This document shows positions 15,966 to 25,392 of a DNA stretch of 47,955 bases, one piece after another. The notes below the pieces were generated by a model that saw only the letters and a list, made by a program, of their open reading frames with translations, had not been told where the DNA came from and did not search any database. The stretch lies in the NCBI GenBank assembly GCA_027315005.1, contig DAHUZT010000113.1, forward strand, positions 1 to 47,955, written 5' to 3'. The stretch comes from Acidimicrobiaceae bacterium. GTDB taxonomy: Bacteria > Actinomycetota > Acidimicrobiia > Acidimicrobiales > RAAP-2. The stretch's first letter is position 1, and each line of letters starts with the position of its first letter. Made by a program: the position numbers and the translations under genes.

Positions 15966-17323
15966 CAGGGCCCTTCGGGCGTCATCCGGGCGACGAGCGC
16001 GAGTGCGCGATAGGCGGCTTCGGCCGGGCCGGTCTCGTCGGGGCGCAACAGGTTCGCCATGATCTTGAGCAGCCAACCCATGAGGGACTCGGAGTACATC
16101 CCCGACCCGACGCACAGCGCCATCAGCTCGGGATTGCTGATCATCCGGATGAAGGCGCGGGCCACCCGATAGTAGAGCCCCCATGCCTCGTCCAAACGTC
16201 GCTCGTAGCTGGAGAGGGCCTCCGGACCATCCCCGGACAGGGCCTCGCCCAGCGAAGCGGCGGCCAATCGGCCGCTCTCGTACCCGTAGGCGATTCCCTC
16301 CCCGTTGAACGGGTTGATGGTCCCGGCCGCATCACCGACGACGAGCGTGGTCGGTCCCACTTTGGGACCGATGGCCAGACCCATGGGGAGCTTCCCCCCC
16401 GTTGCCGGTCCCAGGCAGTTCTGGGGGGTGAGCTCCCACTCCCGGGGAGCCCAAGCGACGAAGCGCTCCATCAGGGTCGCGGTGTTGACGCCCTTCCACC
16501 GGCGGTCGGTCGACAACAGGCCCACTCCGGCGTTCACCCGACCGTCGCCCAGCGGGAAGATCCAGCCATACCCGGGCACGACCTGGCCGCTCCCGTCACG
16601 GAGGTCCAGGAAGGATTCGATGAACGGCCGGTCGTGACCGGGGGAACGGTAGTAGGTACGCAGCGCCATGCCCATCGGCTGATTGCGATCGCGGGTGGTG
16701 CCCAGCGCCCGACCGAACCGAGAGTTGGAGCCGTCGGCGACGACGACATAGCGGGCAGCGATCTGCCGGGTCTCCCCGGTCGCCTTCTCCCGCACCAGCG
16801 CTCCTCGGCACGCACGAAGCCCGCCGCCTGCGCCGCGTGGCGTTGCGTCTTCCTCGAGGAGTGGCGCCACCGCCTCGGTGCCCTGCCAGATGGTGGCTCC
16901 AGCCTTCGCCGCACGGTCGTTGACGATGCCGTCGAGGTCGTGCCGGGTGATGACGTATCCGTAAGACGGGAAGGTCGGATGGTCGGGCCAAGAGAGCTCG
17001 AGGCTCTTGCCGTACGCGTTGGCACGGAGCCCGTCGTACCGATGGGCGCCGCTGAGCGACCCTTCGATGCCCATGTCGGCGATCTGGCGAACCGCCCGGG
17101 GGGTCAGCCCGTCACCGCAGGTCTTTTCCCGGGGGAACACCTTCTTCTCGCAGAGCGCGACATCCCAACCGGCTTCGGCCAGCCAGTAGGCACAGGAGGA
17201 GCCCGCCGGGCCACCTCCCACCACCAGTACGTCGTAGCGGTGCCCGACAGCATCGGGCTCGAGAGGCGCTCTGGATGCCGAGAGGGGGTCGTCGACAGTC
17301 CGATGATCGGCAGAGGGGTTCAC
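15965..17323 (-). CDS. Geranylgeranyl reductase family flavoprotein (menaquinone side-chain reductase-like)
   Basis: This FAD-dependent enzyme has a Rossmann dinucleotide motif VVGGGPAGSSCAYWLAEAGW (about 33-52), CEKKVFPREKTCGDGLTPRAV (about 57 on) with the CGDG motif of this family, and the second FAD motif VVGDAAGTINPFNGEGIAYG. Relatives hydrogenate isoprenoid chains; actinobacterial versions near respiratory genes (MenJ type) reduce one double bond of the menaquinone tail. The GTG at 17323 follows an in-frame frame that is open far upstream but has no sensible start there. It is divergent from nuoA, so quinone modification and the NADH:quinone oxidoreductase may share control. Substrate is inferred from family and context. 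Confidence 0.85.
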   Translation of the reverse strand: MNPSADHRTVDDPLSASRAPLEPDAVGHRYDVLVVGGGPAGSSCAYWLAEAGWDVALCEKKVFPREKTCGDGLTPRAVRQIADMGIEGSLSGAHRYDGLRANAYGKSLELSWPDHPTFPSYGYVITRHDLDGIVNDRAAKAGATIWQGTEAVAPLLEEDATPRGAGGGLRACRGALVREKATGETRQIAARYVVVADGSNSRFGRALGTTRDRNQPMGMALRTYYRSPGHDRPFIESFLDLRDGSGQVVPGYGWIFPLGDGRVNAGVGLLSTDRRWKGVNTATLMERFVAWAPREWELTPQNCLGPATGGKLPMGLAIGPKVGPTTLVVGDAAGTINPFNGEGIAYGYESGRLAAASLGEALSGDGPEALSSYERRLDEAWGLYYRVARAFIRMISNPELMALCVGSGMYSESLMGWLLKIMANLLRPDETGPAEAAYRALALVARMTPEGP

Positions 17324-17388
17324 AATCGTCAATGCTAGAGGTGCCCATCCCGGGAGGGCGTCCGGCACGCGGCGGTAGGGGGCGGCGA

Positions 17389-17406
17389 CCGGTCCCCGGG
17401 GGCCGG
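17389..17406. promoter_or_regulatory. Near-perfect 18-bp palindrome between ggr and nuoA
   Basis: CCGGTCCCCGGGGGCCGG is its own reverse complement except for one symmetric T/G pair. It lies in the 198-base divergent region between ggr and nuoA. It could be an operator or a hairpin; GC-rich composition makes such palindromes less surprising. An A/T-richer patch at 17486-17516 just before nuoA is where I would expect a promoter, but I cannot assign -35/-10 boxes with confidence. Confidence 0.3.
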
Positions 17407-17521
17407 CGGGGTCCGAGGCTCGACCATGGCGAACAGCTGTTCCGCCCGCTGGACCAGATGGTACGACGCGGAGGCGCCCAATGTGCTTTTTCGAAGTGCC
17501 GCGTGGTAAAAACGAGTCACT

Positions 17522-18073
17522 GTGGACAATTACCTGCCGATCCTGGTACTGCTGATCCTCGGGCTCCTCTTCGCATCGGTGTCCTTCGTCGCCTCCCGGG
17601 CGCTCGGACCGCGTCAGCGCCCGACGTCGGCCAAGGTGGCGCCCTACGAGTGCGGGATCGTCCCGACCATCGAACCTCCGACCACGTTCCCGGTGCGCTT
17701 CTACCTGATCGCCATGATCTTCATCATCTTCGACATCGAGATCGTCTTCCTCTACCCGTGGGCGGTCATCTTCCGACAGTTGCGCTCGTTCGGACTGACC
17801 GAGGTGGTGGTGTTCGCCGCCGTGGTCCTGGTCGCCTTCCTCTTTCTCATCAGCAACGGCGCGCTGACCTGGGGGCCGGCCAAGCGGCTGGTCAGCGCCA
17901 TGCCGTCGCGCACCTCGGATTCCACGATCACCCGCATCGGCACCGGACCCCGTGGCCCCGGCGGGACCACGCCCCCCGGTGGTACCCGTGAGAAGACCGC
18001 TCACCAACCCGACGACGCCCCGAGGACCGGTGAACCGGGCAACGTACCGGTCGGACCCGGGCGCGCCGCGTAG
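17522..18073 (+). CDS. nuoA: NADH:quinone oxidoreductase subunit A (NuoA)
   Basis: NuoA is a small three-helix membrane subunit at the junction of the peripheral and membrane arms. Helices are visible at about 5-26, 60-80 and 90-111. The conserved first-loop cysteine region PYECGIVP (about 41-48) and [12 protein letters not shown], with its membrane acidic residues, are intact. The protein has a polar C-terminal tail of about 60 residues (about 120-183), rich in Gly, Pro, Thr and Arg, which standard NuoA lacks. It begins with GTG and leads the 14-gene operon; nuoB follows after 8 bases. Confidence 0.95.
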   Translation: MDNYLPILVLLILGLLFASVSFVASRALGPRQRPTSAKVAPYECGIVPTIEPPTTFPVRFYLIAMIFIIFDIEIVFLYPWAVIFRQLRSFGLTEVVVFAAVVLVAFLFLISNGALTWGPAKRLVSAMPSRTSDSTITRIGTGPRGPGGTTPPGGTREKTAHQPDDAPRTGEPGNVPVGPGRAA

Positions 18074-18081
18074 GCCGCCCC

Positions 18082-18750
18082 ATGGGTCTCGAGGATCTCC
18101 AGCACAATTTTCTCCCCGGTCGGCTCGAGGATCTGGTCAAGTGGGCTCGTCGCTACTCGATGTGGCCCGCCACCTTCGGGCTGGCCTGTTGCGCCATCGA
18201 GATGATGTCGGTGGGCGCCGCCGACTTCGACCTGGCCCGATTCGGGATGGAGGTCTTCCGCGCCTCGCCCCGCCAGGCGGATCTGATGATCGTGGCCGGG
18301 CGGGTGTCCCAGAAAATGGCTCCGGTGCTCCGTCAGGTCTACGACCAGATGATGGAGCCGAAGTGGGTGCTGTCGATGGGAGTGTGTGCCAGCACCGGTG
18401 GCATGTTCAACAACTACGCAATCGTCCAAGGCGTGGACCAGATCGTCCCGGTGGACGTGTACGCGCCGGGATGCCCGCCGACCCCCGAGACGCTCATGCA
18501 TGCAATCCTGACCCTCCACGAGAAGGTCCGGGTCGGGGAGATCACCCGCAGGCGTGAAGTAGGGGGCGGACTGGTTCTTTCGCGGCGGCCCCGACCCCAG
18601 GCCGCTGACGAGGGTGCCGACACCGACGACGGTAGGACCGAGGCAGACGAATCGACCACCGGTTGGACCCCGGACCGCCCCGACGCCGTGCGGGTCGGTA
18701 CCCCCAAGCGGAATCCGATCATCGCCCGTAGCGTCGGTGAGCCTCTGTGA
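18082..18750 (+). CDS. nuoB: NADH:quinone oxidoreductase subunit B (NuoB)
   Basis: NuoB carries cluster N2, the last iron-sulfur centre before quinone. The four ligands are present: adjacent C36 and C37 in [11 protein letters not shown]102 in GVCASTGG, and C131 in APGCPPTPE. The core ends near residue 165; a further roughly 55 residues, acidic and Arg-rich, form a tail that is not part of the conserved fold. Its last four bases (GTGA) contain the nuoC start. Confidence 0.96.
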   Translation: MGLEDLQHNFLPGRLEDLVKWARRYSMWPATFGLACCAIEMMSVGAADFDLARFGMEVFRASPRQADLMIVAGRVSQKMAPVLRQVYDQMMEPKWVLSMGVCASTGGMFNNYAIVQGVDQIVPVDVYAPGCPPTPETLMHAILTLHEKVRVGEITRRREVGGGLVLSRRPRPQAADEGADTDDGRTEADESTTGWTPDRPDAVRVGTPKRNPIIARSVGEPL

Positions 18751-19199
18751 CCGCCGGTGGAGCAAATGAGGTCGTGGTCGCCGGTCGGGACCGGTACCTG
18801 AGCACGGTCCGCGAACTGCAAAGCAACGGGTTCGAGCTGTGTGCCGATCTGTGCGCCGTCGACTACCTCGGCCACATGGACCGCCCGCTACCCGAAGGCG
18901 CCGGTCGAGAGCGGTTCGAGGTGGTGGTCAACCTGTTGTCGTTGAGCAGGGCCCGCAGGGTGCGAGTGCGGGTGCCGGTTCCGGAGTCCGAGGCCACAAT
19001 CCCGACGCTCTTCGACCTCTACCCGGGGGTCGAAGCCATGGAGCGGGAGGTCTACGACTTGTTCGGGATCGTGTTCATCGGTCACCCCGACATGACCCGC
19101 ATCCTGATGCCTGAGGACTGGGAGGGGCACCCGCTGCGCAAGGATTACGGCATCGGCCGGGTTCCGGTCCAGTTCAAAGAGGCGCCCGGACCGAGATGA
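18747..19199 (+). CDS. nuoC: NADH:quinone oxidoreductase subunit C (NuoC)
   Basis: NuoC is the 30-kDa-type subunit that packs beside NuoD in the peripheral arm and has no cofactor. The family signature is at [27 protein letters not shown] followed by GHPLRKDY (about residues 98-131). The N-terminal half has the usual LCAVDYLGH and [11 protein letters not shown] segments. Length (150) is short but normal for a separate NuoC. It starts with GTG in a four-base overlap with nuoB and ends in an ATGA overlap with nuoD. Confidence 0.95.
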   Translation: MTAGGANEVVVAGRDRYLSTVRELQSNGFELCADLCAVDYLGHMDRPLPEGAGRERFEVVVNLLSLSRARRVRVRVPVPESEATIPTLFDLYPGVEAMEREVYDLFGIVFIGHPDMTRILMPEDWEGHPLRKDYGIGRVPVQFKEAPGPR

Positions 19200-20638
19200 C
19201 CGAACCCAGCGACCCCCGGTCCGACGCCGAATCGGAGCCCCGTCCCGATTCCGACCTCGCCGCACCGATCACCGATCAGAGCGAGTGGGAACCGCATCCC
19301 GGAGCCGATCACGAGCCCGCGGGCCTGGTGGCCGAGACGTCTGAAGGCACTCAGGAGATGACCCCGCGTGCGACGACGGAACCCGGTGAGCTGCGGCGTG
19401 AGGTGGGGGCCGTGCTACGGCTGCCCGAAGGGGCCGCGGTCGATCCGGAGGACATCGACGTCGAGCGGGGCGAAGACGAGACCATGATCATCAACATGGG
19501 CCCTCAGCACCCTTCCACCCACGGGGTGCTCCGTCTGATGCTCGAGCTCGATGGCGAGACAGTCCTCCGGACCAAGCCGGTCATCGGCTACCTGCATACC
19601 GGGATGGAGAAGACGGGCGAGGACCTCACCTACGTTCAGGGCGCGACCAATGTGACGCGGATGGACTACCTCTCCCCGCTCCACAACGAGTTGGTCTACT
19701 CGTTGTCCGTCGAGTCGTTGCTGGGACTGGAGATGCCACCTCGCTCGGACTGGATCAGGATGCTGCTGGTCGAGCTCAACCGGGTGTCATCGCACCTCAT
19801 GTGGATGGCCACCAATGGCATGGATCTCGGGTCGACCTCGATGATGATCTACGGGTTCCGCGAGCGGGAGATGGTGCTGGCCTTCTTCGAGAAGACCACG
19901 GGCCTACGGATGAACCACAACTTCATCCGACCCGGGGGGACCGCCGCCGACCTCCCCGACGGGTGGGAGGACGACGTCACCGTGATCTGCGACACCGTGG
20001 TCGAACGGACCCACGAGTACGACGAGTTGCTGACCGGACAGCCCGTGTTCCGGCAGCGAACCGAGGGGATCGGCACCATCTCGGCCGAAGAGGCCCTCGC
20101 CCTCAGCCTCACCGGCCCGATCCTCCGGTCGACCGGCGTGCCCTGGGACCTTCGCCGCTCGATGCCGTATCTCCGCTACGACGAGGTCGAGTTCGACGTC
20201 ATCGTGGGGACATTCGGGGACAACTTCGACCGCTACTCCATCCGGCTCAACGAGATCAGGGAATCGGTGCGGATCATTCGCCAGATCGTCGAGAAGATGC
20301 CGGCCGGCGACTATCGGGCCCAGGACAAGAAGGTCACCCCGCCTCCTCGGGGGAGGATCGACGAATCGATGGAGGCCCTCATCCATCACTTCAAGACCTT
20401 CACCGAGGGCTTCCGGGTTCCCGAGGGGGAGACCTATGTGGCCATCGAGTCGCCGAGGGGCGAGCTCGGGTGCTATCTGGTGTCCGACGGATCGTCCAAG
20501 CCGTACCGGATGCACATCAGGGGGCCCAGCTTCGTCAATCTGCAAGGCCTGCCGGTCATGATGCGGGGTGGCCTGGTGGCCGACGCGGTGGCAGTTTGCT
20601 CATCGGTCGACCCGGTGATGGGGGAGGTGGATCGATGA
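19196..20638 (+). CDS. nuoD: NADH:quinone oxidoreductase subunit D (NuoD)
   Basis: NuoD forms the quinone-binding pocket with NuoB. The core opens with MIINMGPQHPSTHGVLRLML (about 97-116) and includes GYLHTGMEKTGED, SHLMWMATNGMDLG and YGFREREMVLAFFEKTTGLRMNHNF. The conserved His of the quinone pocket is in HPSTHG. About 60 residues of acidic, Pro/Ser-rich sequence precede the core (1-60), which is longer than common NuoD. The ATG at 19196 is in the coupling overlap with nuoC, so the extension is probably real. An ATG at 19358 would remove most of it, but it would leave a 158-base gap after nuoC. Confidence 0.95.
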   Translation: MTEPSDPRSDAESEPRPDSDLAAPITDQSEWEPHPGADHEPAGLVAETSEGTQEMTPRATTEPGELRREVGAVLRLPEGAAVDPEDIDVERGEDETMIINMGPQHPSTHGVLRLMLELDGETVLRTKPVIGYLHTGMEKTGEDLTYVQGATNVTRMDYLSPLHNELVYSLSVESLLGLEMPPRSDWIRMLLVELNRVSSHLMWMATNGMDLGSTSMMIYGFREREMVLAFFEKTTGLRMNHNFIRPGGTAADLPDGWEDDVTVICDTVVERTHEYDELLTGQPVFRQRTEGIGTISAEEALALSLTGPILRSTGVPWDLRRSMPYLRYDEVEFDVIVGTFGDNFDRYSIRLNEIRESVRIIRQIVEKMPAGDYRAQDKKVTPPPRGRIDESMEALIHHFKTFTEGFRVPEGETYVAIESPRGELGCYLVSDGSSKPYRMHIRGPSFVNLQGLPVMMRGGLVADAVAVCSSVDPVMGEVDR

Positions 20639-21345
20639 CCGATCGGAGCCCTGCGGCCAGGCGCGGGACCCCGCTCCAGGCCGCTCCCGGGACGTCCAAA
20701 GGGGGCCATCTGTCGACCGAGACCGTCGAGCGGGCCCGACGGACGATCGACCTCTACCCCGAAGCTCGCTCGGCACTGATCCCCTTGTGCCACCTGGCTC
20801 AGGAACAGGACGGCTGGCTCACCCCCGAGGCCATGTCCGACATCGCCGAGCTGGTCGGGATCACCCCGGCCGAGGTGCTCGGAACGGCCTCCTTCTACGA
20901 CATGCTCCACACCGAACCGGTCGGTCGATACGTCGTTTCCATCTGCACCAACATCGCCTGCCAGCTCAACGGAGCCGATGAGCTGCTGGAGCACGCCCAG
21001 GAGATGCTGGCGGTCAACGCCGGGGGGACCACCTCCGACGGGGAGCTGACCCTCGAGGAGGCGGAATGCCTTGCCGACTGCGATCGGGCTCCGTGCGTCC
21101 AGGTGAACCACCGGTTCGTCGGTGCCCAGACGCCCGAGTCATTCGACCGGCTGGTGGCCGAGCTGCGTGCCGGTGACCGCCGGGACGAGATCCCGCCACA
21201 CGGGACCCTGACCAGGGTCCGACGGGACGGCGGTATCCGCACCGATCCGGCCCGGGTCGCATCCGAGCGGGCGGCAATGGCGCAAGTCCAGGCGCGGCGG
21301 GCCGAGGAGGCCAGGTCTGACGTGGGTGGAAAGGGCGGCGCGTGA
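20635..21345 (+). CDS. nuoE: NADH:quinone oxidoreductase subunit E (NuoE)
   Basis: NuoE is a thioredoxin-fold subunit with the 2Fe-2S cluster N1a. Ligands are C104 and C109 (ICTNIACQ) and C145 and C149 (CLADCDRAP). Conserved structural segments include LIPLCHLAQEQDGWLTPEA and VLGTASFYDML. Length (236) includes a roughly 60-residue Arg/Ala-rich tail after the core. ATG at 20635 overlaps the nuoD stop. Confidence 0.95.
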   Translation: MTDRSPAARRGTPLQAAPGTSKGGHLSTETVERARRTIDLYPEARSALIPLCHLAQEQDGWLTPEAMSDIAELVGITPAEVLGTASFYDMLHTEPVGRYVVSICTNIACQLNGADELLEHAQEMLAVNAGGTTSDGELTLEEAECLADCDRAPCVQVNHRFVGAQTPESFDRLVAELRAGDRRDEIPPHGTLTRVRRDGGIRTDPARVASERAAMAQVQARRAEEARSDVGGKGGA

Positions 21346-22646
21346 CCATCACCGATGCTCCGAAGATCGTCACCGCCCGCCTGGAGCACGACGATTCCCA
21401 TACTCTGGAGTGCTATCTGGCGACCGGCGGCTATGACGGGCTGCGCAAGGCCCTCACCATGACCCCCGAAGCGGTGGCCCATGAGGTGGACGCCGCCAGC
21501 TTGCTCGGTCGTGGAGGAGCGGGTTTCCCGGCCGGTCGCAAATGGGCCATGTTGCGGAAGAACCCGGTCACCTATCTCGTGGTGAACGGCGACGAGAGCG
21601 AGCCGGCCACCTTCAAGGACCATCTGCTCGTCGAGCGCGATCCTCATCAGCTCATCGAAGGCGTGCTGATCGCCGCCTATGCGCTTCAGGTCACCCGGGC
21701 CTTCATCTTCATCCGGGGCGAGTTCGCCCTCGGCCTGGAGCGGGTCCAGTCCGCGCTCAACGACGCCTATGCCCACGGTGCGGTTGGCTCGGACATCTTC
21801 GGCTCGGGTTTCTCCATCGACCTCGTGGTCCATCCGGGGGCAGGCGCCTACATCTGTGGCGAGGAGACGGCGCTGCTCGAATCGCTGGAGGGAAAGCGTG
21901 GCTTCCCCCGTATCAAACCGCCCTACTTCCCGGCCGCCATCGGCCTCTACGGCGAGCCCACCGTGGTGAACAACGTCGAGACCATGTCCAACCTGCCCTG
22001 GATCGTGCTGAACGGCGGTGACGCCTTTGCTGCGCTGGGCGTGGGGCGCTCCGCCGGGACCCGGCTCTTCGCCCTGGCCGGGCACGTGAACCGGCCCGGA
22101 GTGTACGAGCTCGAGATGGCCAAGACGACCTTCGGAGATCTCATCAACGCCCCGATCCTCGGCGGCGGCATCCGTCATGGGCGCGAACTCAAGGCGTTCA
22201 TCCCTGGTGGGGTCTCCGCTCCGTGGTTCGGGCCCGACCAGATCGACCTGCCCCTCGGTCAGGACGAGGTGGCGGCGGCCGGATCGATGCTGGGCTCGGG
22301 CTCGGTGGTGGCGATGGACGACCAGACCTGTGCGGTCCGTGCCGCATGGCGCATCACCAAGTTCTTCGCACGGGAGTCCTGCGGCCAGTGCACTCCGTGC
22401 CGCGAAGGCTCGGGCTGGCTCGAACGGATCATGGCGCGCATCGAGAGGGGGCACGGTCGTCGTGTGGACCTCGATCTCCTTCTCGACGCCTGCGACAACA
22501 TCGCCCCCGGGTTGACCTGGCCACCCCAGCAGACCACCATCTGCGTGCTCGGGCCGTCCATCCCCTCGTCGATCGGCTCGGCGATCGCCATGTTCCGGGA
22601 CGAGTTCCTCGTGCACATCAAGGACGGGGGGTGCCCGTTTGCCTGA
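21342..22646 (+). CDS. nuoF: NADH:quinone oxidoreductase subunit F (NuoF), NADH/FMN site
   Basis: NuoF oxidises NADH, holding FMN and cluster N3. The glycine-rich NADH/FMN region is GRGGAGFPAGRKW (about 50-62), with NGDESEPATFKD next and GAGAYICGEETALLESLEG for FMN. The N3 ligands are in ESCGQCTPCREGSGW plus a later Cys near NIAPGLTWPPQQTTICVLG. All blocks occur in the usual order, and 434 residues is a standard length. GTG start overlaps nuoE (GTGA). Confidence 0.96.
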   Translation: MTITDAPKIVTARLEHDDSHTLECYLATGGYDGLRKALTMTPEAVAHEVDAASLLGRGGAGFPAGRKWAMLRKNPVTYLVVNGDESEPATFKDHLLVERDPHQLIEGVLIAAYALQVTRAFIFIRGEFALGLERVQSALNDAYAHGAVGSDIFGSGFSIDLVVHPGAGAYICGEETALLESLEGKRGFPRIKPPYFPAAIGLYGEPTVVNNVETMSNLPWIVLNGGDAFAALGVGRSAGTRLFALAGHVNRPGVYELEMAKTTFGDLINAPILGGGIRHGRELKAFIPGGVSAPWFGPDQIDLPLGQDEVAAAGSMLGSGSVVAMDDQTCAVRAAWRITKFFARESCGQCTPCREGSGWLERIMARIERGHGRRVDLDLLLDACDNIAPGLTWPPQQTTICVLGPSIPSSIGSAIAMFRDEFLVHIKDGGCPFA

Positions 22647-25392
22647 GCCATCGCAGTCGACGCACCGAGACCCCCCCTCCGGGGAACCGCCAGAGACGGT
22701 CACCTTCACGCTGGACGGACGACAGGTCACCGCGGAGAAGGGAGAGATGCTCATCGCCGCCGCCGAGCGGGCGGGGACCTTCATCCCGCGGTTCTGCTAC
22801 CACCCCCGAATGAAGTCTGTCGGAGTCTGCCGCATGTGCCTCGTCGAGGTCGGGGGCCCCCGTGGCCCATCCCTCCAACCCAGCTGTTTCGTCGAGGTGC
22901 AGGACGGAGCGGAGGTGGTCACCACCTCCGACAAGGTGAAGAAGGCCCAGGATGGCGTGCTCGAGTTCCTGCTCGTCAACCATCCGCTCGACTGTCCGGT
23001 GTGCGACAAGGGAGGGGAGTGCCCGCTCCAGGACCAGACCCTCGCCTACGGCCCCGGCGAGACCCGGTTCGTCGAGGAGAAGCGCCACTTCGAGAAGCCG
23101 ATCCCGATCTCGGAACTGGTGCTCCTCGACCGCGAGCGGTGCATCCAGTGCAGCCGTTGTACCCGCTTCGCCTCCGAAGTGGCCGGTGAGGCACAGATCG
23201 ACTTCATCGGTCGTGGTGAGCTCATCGAGGTCAACACCTTTCCCGATCTGCCGTTCACCTCGTACTTCTCGGGGAACACCGTGCAGATCTGCCCGGTCGG
23301 AGCGCTCACCGCCACGCCGTACCGGTTCACGGCCCGGCCCTGGGACCTGGACCAGGTCGAGTCGACCTGCACAACCTGTTCGGTGGGTTGCCGGGTGGCG
23401 GTGCAGTCCTCGGCCAACCGGGTGACCCGCCTGCTCGGGATCGATGTCGACCCGGTCAACCACGGATGGCTGTGTGACAAGGGACGGTTCGCCTACGAGG
23501 CAGTCAACGGCACCGATCGGCTCACCGACCCTCTGGTCCGCAAAGACGGGGACCTGGTACCTGTGTCGTGGCACGAGGCGCTCGATGCCGTGGCTCGGGC
23601 CCTCGAGGCGTCCCGATCCAAGCACGGCTCCGGGTCGGTCGGCATGATCGGCGGTGGCCGACTGACCAACGAGGGCGCCTACGCGTGGGCCAAGCTGGCC
23701 AAGGGAGTCATCGGCACCGATTCGGTGGACGCTCAGCTGGGTGACGGGCTTCCCGCCAAAGTGGTCCTGGGACTCCCGACGGCCACCATCGATCAGGCGA
23801 CTTCGGCCGACACCGTCATCGTCCTCGCCGGCGACCTCCGCGAGGAGGTTCCCATCTTGTTCCTACGCCTGCGAGGTGCAGCAGCCGACGGCGGACCCTC
23901 CATCGTCGAGCTCGCACCCCACAGCACCGCACTGACCCCGTATGCCACGGCCTCGTTGCGCTATCAACCGGGTGAGGCCTCGGCGCTCGTCGGCGCCCTC
24001 ATCGCACCCGACGGTGCAGCGCCTGACGGGGTGAGCGAGGAGAGCTGGCAACGCGCCCGGGACCTCGTCGGTGCCGACAACGTCGTGGTCGTCGTGGGGC
24101 GTCCATCGCTCGCCGAGGATGGCGCACTGGTCGCTGATGCCGCTCAGCTGTTGGCCAGTCGCTTGCCAGGCGCCCGCTTCCTTCCCGTGCTTCGGCGCGG
24201 CAACGTTCGCGGGGCACTCGACATGGGGTTGGGGCCGGGACTCCTGCCGGGTCGGGTCACCCTCGAGGCCGGCCGGGCGTACTTCGTCGAGCACTGGGGT
24301 TCGGTCCCCGATGAGGAGGGACGCGACACGTCCGCAATGCTCGCAGCCGGAGCCGCAGCCGCAGACAGCGCCGCAGACAGCGCCGCAGCCGCCGGGAGCC
24401 AACCGCTCGACACCCTGATCGTGCTGGGTGCGGACCCACTGTCCGACTTCCCCGACCGACGTCTGGCCCGGCGCGGGCTCGACGGTGCAGGCTTCGTAGT
24501 AGCTGTGGCCAGCGCGCCCGGGGAGGTCGTCGAGCGAGCCGACGTCGTGTTGCCGGCCGCCGAGGCCCACGAGCGGCCCGGGACCACGACCAACATCGAG
24601 GGCCGTCTGAGCCGGTTGGGCCAGAAGCTCGTGCCTCCCGGCCAGGCCTGGCCCGACTGGATGATCGCCGTCGAGTTGGCCGCCCATCTCGGCGAGGACC
24701 TGGGACTGGACTCGGTGGCCGACGTCTGGGACGAGATCGAGTGCCTGGCTCCCGCCTACCGCGGGATCACCCGGCAGGTGCTGGAGAGCCCCACCGCCAC
24801 CGACGGGGTGCTGGTGCCACTGCCGTCGGTCGAGGTGGCCCTCCCGCCGCGCCGCGCTGCCCCCCTCGATCCGATCGCCTTCCCGGGCGTGGAATCGGTC
24901 GAGCGTCAGGGTGCCCCACCCCGGGCCGGTCTGGTCGAGATGCCGACCGCCGCCCAGGGTGCCGAGGACGAGGCCGGGCGCCTGGCGGCCGGAGGTGACA
25001 CCGGCAGGGCCCCGGTTCTGCTGGCCGGACCGGTCGAGATAGCGGTCCCCCACGTCGCCCCCAATGACCGGTACTCGTTCCGGCTGGTGGCCACGCGCCG
25101 GCTCTACGACCGGGGATCGGCGGTCAGTCGGGTGCCAGCCCTCGGTGCACTGGTGCAGCCGGCGCCGCTCCGGGTCAACCCTCACGACCTGGATGGGCTG
25201 GGAGTGACCTCCGGTGCCTCGGTGCGACTCCGAACCGCCACCGCCTCGGCCGTGCTCGAGGTCGTTCCCGACCCCTCGCTTCCCCGCCAGGTGGCGGCGG
25301 TGGACTTCAACGTCGAGTTGCCCGAAGGGACCGTCGCGGATCTCGTCGACGTGTCACATCCGGTGGTCGAGTTCCGGCTGGAGACCCTATGA
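22639..25392 (+). CDS. nuoG: NADH:quinone oxidoreductase subunit G (NuoG)
   Basis: NuoG, 917 residues, passes electrons from NuoF through several clusters. The 2Fe-2S ligands are C53, C64, C67 and C83. N5 is H115, C119, C122, C128. N4 is C168, C171, C174, C218. The extra cluster N7 is present (C244, C247, C251, C279), as in Thermus and E. coli types. A molybdopterin-oxidoreductase-like domain follows without visible cofactor ligands. An AADSAADS-type Ala-rich insert lies near residues 570-585. The start is TTG at 22639, eight bases inside nuoF; it is the only sensible start before the first cluster, since the next ATG would cut into the 2Fe-2S domain. Confidence 0.94.
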   Translation: MPEPSQSTHRDPPSGEPPETVTFTLDGRQVTAEKGEMLIAAAERAGTFIPRFCYHPRMKSVGVCRMCLVEVGGPRGPSLQPSCFVEVQDGAEVVTTSDKVKKAQDGVLEFLLVNHPLDCPVCDKGGECPLQDQTLAYGPGETRFVEEKRHFEKPIPISELVLLDRERCIQCSRCTRFASEVAGEAQIDFIGRGELIEVNTFPDLPFTSYFSGNTVQICPVGALTATPYRFTARPWDLDQVESTCTTCSVGCRVAVQSSANRVTRLLGIDVDPVNHGWLCDKGRFAYEAVNGTDRLTDPLVRKDGDLVPVSWHEALDAVARALEASRSKHGSGSVGMIGGGRLTNEGAYAWAKLAKGVIGTDSVDAQLGDGLPAKVVLGLPTATIDQATSADTVIVLAGDLREEVPILFLRLRGAAADGGPSIVELAPHSTALTPYATASLRYQPGEASALVGALIAPDGAAPDGVSEESWQRARDLVGADNVVVVVGRPSLAEDGALVADAAQLLASRLPGARFLPVLRRGNVRGALDMGLGPGLLPGRVTLEAGRAYFVEHWGSVPDEEGRDTSAMLAAGAAAADSAADSAAAAGSQPLDTLIVLGADPLSDFPDRRLARRGLDGAGFVVAVASAPGEVVERADVVLPAAEAHERPGTTTNIEGRLSRLGQKLVPPGQAWPDWMIAVELAAHLGEDLGLDSVADVWDEIECLAPAYRGITRQVLESPTATDGVLVPLPSVEVALPPRRAAPLDPIAFPGVESVERQGAPPRAGLVEMPTAAQGAEDEAGRLAAGGDTGRAPVLLAGPVEIAVPHVAPNDRYSFRLVATRRLYDRGSAVSRVPALGALVQPAPLRVNPHDLDGLGVTSGASVRLRTATASAVLEVVPDPSLPRQVAAVDFNVELPEGTVADLVDVSHPVVEFRLETL

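Noticed and set aside
17319-17325. TTCACAA half-site near nuoA, considered as a Rex operator
   Set aside because: No matching TTGTGAA arm at the right spacing; it is simply the ggr start codon region.
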